In this document: positions 6,239-9,280 of the stretch, piece by piece
Layout: each line of letters begins with the position of its first letter
Numbering within the stretch: position 1 is the first letter of the stretch
Assembly (NCBI GenBank): GCA_014523515.1
Contig: JAATVJ010000236.1
Coordinates: forward strand, 1 to 9,280
Origin: Nitrososphaerales archaeon TH1177
GTDB lineage: Archaea; Thermoproteota; Nitrososphaeria; Nitrososphaerales; Nitrososphaeraceae
Direction of reading: 5' to 3'
DNA: 9,280 bases
Notes under the pieces: model-generated
Told to the model about the DNA's origin: nothing
Databases searched by the model: none
What the model saw: the letters and a program-made list of their open reading frames with translations, nothing else
Program-made: the position numbers and the translations under genes

Positions 6239-6901
6239 ATGCCATTAGAAGTTAGATGGTTTAATAAAAATATGACTAATTACGAGTTAGCAAACAAATG
6301 GTTCACATCAATTGATCAAATATTTGAAAAAGAATGTAGGGACGACCAATATCTTTTTTTGCCAAATTCAGAAGATATAGGCATCAAATTGCGACCTTGG
6401 AAAGATGAAGAAGAAAATAAAAAACCACCCAAACTTGAAATAAAATGGAGAAAAAAAAAGAATACGAATTTTAATTTAATAGGTAATAAAATATCGGGCA
6501 CATTAGAAGAATGGATAAAGTGGGGCTGGGTTTTTACTAGTCCTCCTGAATCAACAGATACAGGGATTGACTTTTTTTCTCTTTTACCAAATGGACCAGG
6601 GATTAAAATTACAAAATGGAGAGTTCTGAGAAGATATAATTATCAAGATATATTGAAATCTGTAGAAAGGATTGATACTGATTCTGGAGAAGAAGGATTA
6701 CAGTGTGAAATAACCAAACTCAATTGTAATAATGAAATATGGTGGTCAATTGGATTTGAGGGGATCGGCAAGAAAAACAACGAATTAGAATTTCGTAATG
6801 CAATCCAGAAAATCTTGAAAGATTTTAAGATAAAACTTGAAAAGACAGATTCGTTTGGATATCCAGAATGGTTAAAGTGTAATTTCAATCAGTTTTCATA
6901 A
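6239..6901 (+). CDS. Uncharacterised cytosolic 220-aa protein
   Basis: The gene starts at ATG 6239, with a TATA-like box at the right distance and no Shine-Dalgarno. The protein has no signal peptide or membrane segment. It opens with MPLEVRWF and an Asp/Arg-rich region at 34-50 (RDDQYLFLPNSEDIGIKLR). It continues with LEIKWRKKK (66-74), EEWIKWGWVF (90-99), IKITKWRVLRRY (122-133), CEITKLN and IWWSIGFEGIG (167-177), then a C-terminal helix pair. Alternating charged and hydrophobic strands with repeated K-W and R-W pairs suggest a beta-barrel with a basic interior, somewhat like the CYTH/triphosphate-tunnel fold. The defining E-x-E-x-K motif of CYTH proteins is not seen at the N-terminus, so I do not assign it. 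I recall similar 'GIKLR...LE.KWR' proteins in bacteria, also uncharacterised. Composition resembles its neighbours and the frame is intact. It forms no operon. Confidence 0.65.
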   Translation: MPLEVRWFNKNMTNYELANKWFTSIDQIFEKECRDDQYLFLPNSEDIGIKLRPWKDEEENKKPPKLEIKWRKKKNTNFNLIGNKISGTLEEWIKWGWVFTSPPESTDTGIDFFSLLPNGPGIKITKWRVLRRYNYQDILKSVERIDTDSGEEGLQCEITKLNCNNEIWWSIGFEGIGKKNNELEFRNAIQKILKDFKIKLEKTDSFGYPEWLKCNFNQFS

Positions 6902-7194
6902 TTTATCCATATTGAACCTAAAATTTTTGTCTATTTTTACAAAAGATTTTACAATATTTCCTATGTTATATTCATTCTTATTTGTAGTCATGATTTAATT
7001 ATATAATTGCTTAAGTTATTTTTTTATTTTAGTTTTAACTTGTTATTGATTTATTTTATTATAATCCAAAGAATTATAGAATAATTTTATATCTATAGAT
7101 TTAAAAATAGATAACTCCAAAAGCAAAAGATATTTCTTTTATAATTTTTACGATCAGAAGTATTCTATGATAAATGCTTAGGCTAAAAAATTAA
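6902..7194. other. AT-rich intergenic region left of the inversion breakpoint
   Basis: This stretch of 293 bp is very AT-rich and holds no supportable frame, RNA gene or repeat. It ends at the left edge of the 76-bp inverted repeat. A TAA at 7192-7194 closes the frame of the matrixin fragment immediately outside the repeat, which marks the breakpoint: similarity to the matrixin 5' half stops here. Confidence 0.5.
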
Positions 7195-7270
7195 AATATA
7201 AAAAATGGTAACAATGATCTTGAAAAAATAGCTGATTTAGCATTTTTTGAATGAGAAAAAAATCTAAATA
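7195..7270 (+). repeat. 76-bp inverted repeat, left copy (within matrixin coding sequence)
   Basis: This segment matches the reverse complement of 8737-8812 at 74 of 76 positions with no gaps. The two differences are C at 7212 (T in the other copy, silent AAC/AAT) and A at 7254, which turns a Trp codon (TGG) into a TGA stop. Both copies encode the same peptide, N-I-K-N-G-N-N-D-L-E-K-I-A-D-L-A-F-F-E and onward, in the same frame. Similarity ends abruptly on both sides, as expected for duplicated inversion breakpoints. Confidence 0.95.
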
Positions 7271-7665
7271 ACATTCAGTTCAAAAATGTCAAAGATGATG
7301 ATGCTGCAGATATAGAAATAAAATTCAAAAAGGGAAAAGATAATAACAAAGTTGGTCAAGCAGTGAGTTATTTTAATGATAAGGGATTTATTGATCATGT
7401 AGAAATCTCAGTTTCAAAAACTTCTAACGGAACAGCATTAAACCAAACTTTGTTAGAACATATAACCAAACATGAAATAGGTCATGCGCTTGGCTTAGGT
7501 CATTCAGAATTTCCATATTCTCTAATGTCTCCAACTGTAAATGAAGTAGGTACAAAAATTTCTAAATGTGAGATCGACGCTGTAAAAGATGCTAACAATT
7601 GGAAATTTGTCAATAATGATAAAAAACCAAAGATGTTAGAACAAAGTGTATATATATGTACATAA
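7195..7665 (+). pseudogene. Matrixin-like zinc metalloprotease, 3' half (detached from its start)
   Basis: The frame carries the catalytic end of a small matrixin (metzincin) protease. The zinc-binding motif HEIGHALGLGH lies at 7471-7503 (HExxHxxGxxH; three His ligands and catalytic Glu). It is followed by the Met-turn sequence SLMSPT, with Met at 7525-7527. The strand before the helix (DAADIEIKFKKG) and the segment GFIDHVEISVSKT fit the family. The frame has no start: TAA lies at 7192-7194 and a TGA at 7252-7254 where the other repeat copy has Trp. The GTG at 7363 would give a 100-aa piece without a signal peptide and is unlikely to be a real start. The signal peptide and N-terminal part of this same gene are at 8737-9013 on the other strand. 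The last residues (EQSVYICT) run into a transposase fragment, so the original C-terminus may be lost. Confidence 0.88.
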
Positions 7666-7993
7666 AACATTACTTAGAATACACATTTCTGAGAGTAGAA
7701 ATATGCTTGTTGCTGAGAAATTCATTAGATCTCTTGTATCCAAATATGGCAAACACAGTATTTATACTGATGGTAGTACTTGGTATCCTGAAGCCTGTAA
7801 GATACTGAAATTGAAACATTATTTACATTCATCGTTAGAGAAAAGCCTTATCGAAAGTGTAATGCAGTATTTTAAAGATAGAATTGAATCTTTTGATGAC
7901 TATTATCCATGTAATAATAAAAGAGAGTTTGATAATAGTCATGTGTATAATTAGGCAGAACTATTTGTATCAATGTACAATAATACTATATAG
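7664..7993 (+). pseudogene. Truncated transposase (DDE-type), C-terminal fragment
   Basis: The frame reads LLRIHISESRNMLVAEKFI, then YGKHSIYTDGSTWYPEACK, then LKLKHYLHSSLEKSLIES. It continues with VMQYFKDRIESFDDYYPC and HVYN. A TAG at 7952-7954 replaces an expected Trp, and AELFVSMYNNTI follows in the same frame before TAG 7991-7993. The Y-T-D-G strand end and the L-E-K-S-L-I-E helix look like the second Asp and the Glu of an RNase H-like DDE transposase or integrase catalytic domain. I recall similar proteins from Nitrosocosmicus insertion elements but cannot fix the IS family. The N-terminal zinc-ribbon/HTH part and first Asp are missing. It abuts the end of the matrixin fragment and lies inside the segment bounded by the 76-bp inverted repeats. 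The ATG at 7646 in the same frame is upstream of the homology and is fortuitous. Confidence 0.75.
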
Positions 7994-8107
7994 TAGCAAA
8001 GAATAATCCTGTTCTAACAAAGGAGGTGGTAATCTCAAGTTAAGAGAGCCTTTCAATCTGCCACATAATATATAATCTTTTCAAATATTAATTTCAAATT
8101 GATAAAG
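7994..8107. other. Short spacer between transposase fragment and pdaD 3' end
   Basis: This separates the convergent 3' ends of the transposase relic and pdaD. It includes a purine-rich string, AAAGGAGGTGG (about 8019-8029), that looks like a perfect Shine-Dalgarno, but no start codon follows at a usable distance. The string may be left over from the insertion element. No terminal inverted repeat of an IS was found. Confidence 0.35.
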
Positions 8108-8698
8108 TTATAGAATAAAGACTGCTGCACTTAAAACTGTTGTCCACAATCCATCTTTATGTCCTTCCGCTGATTGGGTAAAATTTTGAGATTTGTAAAT
8201 TTTACCAGATAACTTCCATTCTTCTTTCTTTTCATTCCATGTCAATGAGGAATCATTTGGTAGTCCAATTGTTGTAGCTAGTATTTCCATAGCCATGTCC
8301 TCAGCATAATCACCTGCTTTTTGTGCAGTTTCTCCTGTAGAATGATGTTCTGAAAGATAACCATATTGATCATTATCTGCGGGATATGCTAAGCCTATAG
8401 AAGAGGCAATAAGTCGATTGGGTTCATTGGTTGATGATCTAGCCATTACAGCAAATGTAATTTGACCAGGCAAAAGATATTTTCGACCTTCTTGAATATT
8501 GATTATTTTACATTGTGAAGGCTTAATACTTGAAACAGTTACTAAATTTAAATCTGAGATTTTAGCATCTCTTAATGCAAGCTCAAAACTCGTTAAATAA
8601 TCATTGTGTACCCCTTTACCTTTTGTAAAAAAAATTGCCTTTGGAACATAATTAAGAGGATCAGAAAATATATTTGAATCAAGAGATTTTCTATACAT
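8108..8698 (-). CDS. pdaD: Pyruvoyl-dependent arginine decarboxylase
   Basis: Read from ATG 8698, the protein is 196 aa, near the usual 160-200 for this family. It converts arginine to agmatine, the first step of archaeal polyamine synthesis. The proenzyme cleaves itself between two serines, and the second becomes the pyruvoyl cofactor. Here the site is VTVSSIKP (Ser56-Ser57 from this start). Family landmarks follow: IFFTKGKGVHNDYLTSFELA at the N-terminus, LLPGQITFAVMARSSTNEPN in the middle, YGYLSEHHSTGE with the likely catalytic Glu117, and DGLWTTVLSAAVF at the end. All expected residues seem present, so it should be active in the cytosol. The frame is also open upstream to ATG 9013, which would add a signal peptide and a matrixin piece. 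That longer form is an accident of the rearrangement, because PdaD similarity begins only after the internal ATG. Confidence 0.88.
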   Translation of the reverse strand: MYRKSLDSNIFSDPLNYVPKAIFFTKGKGVHNDYLTSFELALRDAKISDLNLVTVSSIKPSQCKIINIQEGRKYLLPGQITFAVMARSSTNEPNRLIASSIGLAYPADNDQYGYLSEHHSTGETAQKAGDYAEDMAMEILATTIGLPNDSSLTWNEKKEEWKLSGKIYKSQNFTQSAEGHKDGLWTTVLSAAVFIL

Positions 8699-8708
8699 TA
8701 GCACAAAT

Positions 8709-8717
8709 AGTATAAAA
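8709..8717 (-). promoter_or_regulatory. Possible TATA-like element upstream of the internal pdaD start
   Basis: The minus strand reads CTTTTTTATAC, with TTTTTTATA lying about 11-19 bases before ATG 8698. This is somewhat too close for a leaderless transcript. An alternative AT-rich string (TTAATAT) lies near 28 bases upstream. Either would lie inside the inverted segment and so move with pdaD during an inversion, which is consistent with pdaD having its own promoter. Confidence 0.28.
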
Positions 8718-8736
8718 AAGGATATTAAGATTTTAC

Positions 8737-8812
8737 TATTTAGATTTTTTTCCCATTCAAAAAATGCTAAATCAGCTATTTTTTCAAGATCATTATTACC
8801 ATTTTTTATATT
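8737..8812 (-). repeat. 76-bp inverted repeat, right copy (within matrixin coding sequence)
   Basis: This is the partner of 7195-7270, identical at 74 of 76 bases in inverted orientation. This copy keeps the Trp codon (TGG) in the peptide FFEWEKN and is continuous with the upstream matrixin sequence. It therefore looks like the original location, and the left copy like the duplicate. Downstream of it on the minus strand (below 8737) matrixin similarity stops and the pdaD leader begins. Confidence 0.95.
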
Positions 8813-9013
8813 ATAGGTCAATACACCATCTTTTAATTCTGATCCCCAAGTACAACAGAGATCAATCTTGTCTTTATCTAAATTTTGGGCATTTATTTCT
8901 TTATAATTTAAAATTAGAAAAACTATAATAACAACTAACAAAATGAGTAAATTTTGATAATTTATAATTTGTCTATAGTTGTCTATATAGACCTCTACAA
9001 AATATATATTCAT
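8737..9013 (-). pseudogene. Matrixin-like metalloprotease, 5' half (signal peptide and N-terminal domain)
   Basis: From ATG 9013 the frame gives a signal peptide or anchor with hydrophobic run at residues 21-36 (NLLILLVVIIVFLILN) and a likely cleavage near NAQ (41-43). The start of a secreted matrixin domain follows: DLCCTWGSELKDGVLTYNIK (51-70), then NGNNDLEKIADLAFFEWEKN (71-90). The first zinc-site helix and everything after it are absent on this strand. They lie at 7271-7665 on plus. Instead the frame passes after residue 92 into 13 residues of non-matrixin sequence and then pdaD, giving one open frame of 301 codons. The piece made from this start could not be a working protease. Re-inversion of 7271-8736 would join residues 1-92 to the 3' half in frame, giving about 223 aa with HEIGH at about residue 160. 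Confidence 0.85.
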
Positions 9014-9210
9014 TATTTTTATTTTGCTTACATATTATGAGATTCATCTTCTGAAAAATATAGCGTATTGTTTATATCACCAATCGTAGGTAATAAATAA
9101 AATAATTTATTAAAACAGTATTATAAGAAACTTTCAGAAAATTCGATTTGTTATTCTATATGAGATTTTATTCATAAGTCATATAAATAATCTCCTACTA
9201 TATCATTCAA
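9014..9210. other. Divergent intergenic region
   Basis: This lies between the start of the matrixin 5' half (minus) and the start of the exported protein at 9211 (plus), so it should hold both promoters. On the plus side a TATA-like box is at 9181-9190. On the minus side only a weak candidate (ATAATATG, about 9031-9038) lies near 25 bases from ATG 9013. No gene or repeat is seen. Confidence 0.4.
9181..9190 (+). promoter_or_regulatory. Putative TATA box for the exported protein at the window end
   Basis: ATATAAATAA is centred about 25 bases before the ATG at 9211, the spacing expected of a leaderless archaeal promoter. Confidence 0.4.
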
Positions 9211-9280
9211 ATGAAATATCAAAATATTATTGTCTATTTGGTAATTCCACTTGCTCTCTTGTCTATTCCGTCATTGCTAG
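9211..9280 (+). CDS. Start of an exported protein (partial, runs off the window)
   Basis: Only 23 codons are visible. From ATG 9211 they read MKYQNIIVYLVIPLALLSIP followed by SLL. This is a typical signal-peptide start, with Lys2 and then a long hydrophobic stretch. The frame is open to the last base. The start is supported by a TATA-like box 25 bases upstream. Nothing of the mature protein is in the window, so its function cannot be named. Its divergent position beside the secreted matrixin gene is noted without further inference. Confidence 0.5.
   Translation, partial: MKYQNIIVYLVIPLALLSIPSLL

Noticed and set aside
6316..6888. Two minus-strand frames (61 and 81 codons) opposite the 220-aa gene
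   Set aside because: They are Phe/Ser-rich reverse readings of a Lys/Glu-rich gene, with no motif or promoter.
7363..7665. A stand-alone 100-aa protease starting at GTG 7363
   Set aside because: The coding similarity extends upstream of the GTG to the repeat edge, and the piece has no signal peptide. It is the middle of a broken gene, not a short gene.
8019..8029. A perfect Shine-Dalgarno-like string, AAAGGAGGTGG
   Set aside because: No ATG, GTG or TTG with an open frame follows at a useful distance, and other genes in the window do not use such sites.

Overview
The window looks like chromosomal DNA from an AT-rich archaeon, most likely an ammonia-oxidising member of Nitrososphaeria (Thaumarchaeota), close to Nitrososphaera or Nitrosocosmicus. 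This is inferred from remembered protein families. They include a pyruvoyl-dependent arginine decarboxylase of the thaumarchaeal type, a double helix-turn-helix/coiled-coil protein, small secreted matrixin-like metalloproteases, and XerC/D-like integrases with a characteristic N-terminal domain. Most starts lack a Shine-Dalgarno sequence, and several have a TATA-like box about 25 bases upstream, as expected for leaderless archaeal transcripts. Gene density is low, intergenic DNA is very AT-rich, and much of the window is gene debris.

Layout. Positions 273-707 (-) encode a PPOX/F420-type split-barrel flavoprotein. Positions 875-1201 (+) encode a small exported protein. Positions 1693-3006 (-) encode a membrane-anchored protein with a predicted TIM-barrel, glycosidase-like domain and a GTG start. 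Positions 3083-3603 hold copies of an intergenic repeat and a decayed integrase head. Positions 3839-4780 (+) encode a double-HTH coiled-coil protein. Positions 5053-5208 hold a possible Kelch remnant. Positions 5347-5752 (+) hold a secreted Gln/His-rich protein whose frame is broken in the middle. Positions 5806-6194 hold a second repeat copy joined to a second decayed integrase on the minus strand. Positions 6239-6901 (+) encode an uncharacterised 220-aa protein. Positions 7195-9013 are a rearranged locus. A new exported protein begins at 9211 and runs off the window.

The most interesting structure is at 7195-8812. A secreted matrixin gene is split into two halves on opposite strands. The 3' half, with the zinc site, is on plus and the 5' half, with the signal peptide, is on minus. 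Each half ends in a 76-bp copy of the same coding segment, in inverted orientation, with 74 of 76 bases identical. Inverting the 1.47 kb between the copies would rebuild one continuous matrixin frame of about 223 codons. In the present orientation the matrixin 5' half instead runs in frame into pdaD (arginine decarboxylase). A truncated transposase lies inside the inverted segment. This could be a one-off inversion with duplicated breakpoints or a reversible switch. The stop codon in one repeat copy favours the first, but only reads or related genomes can decide.
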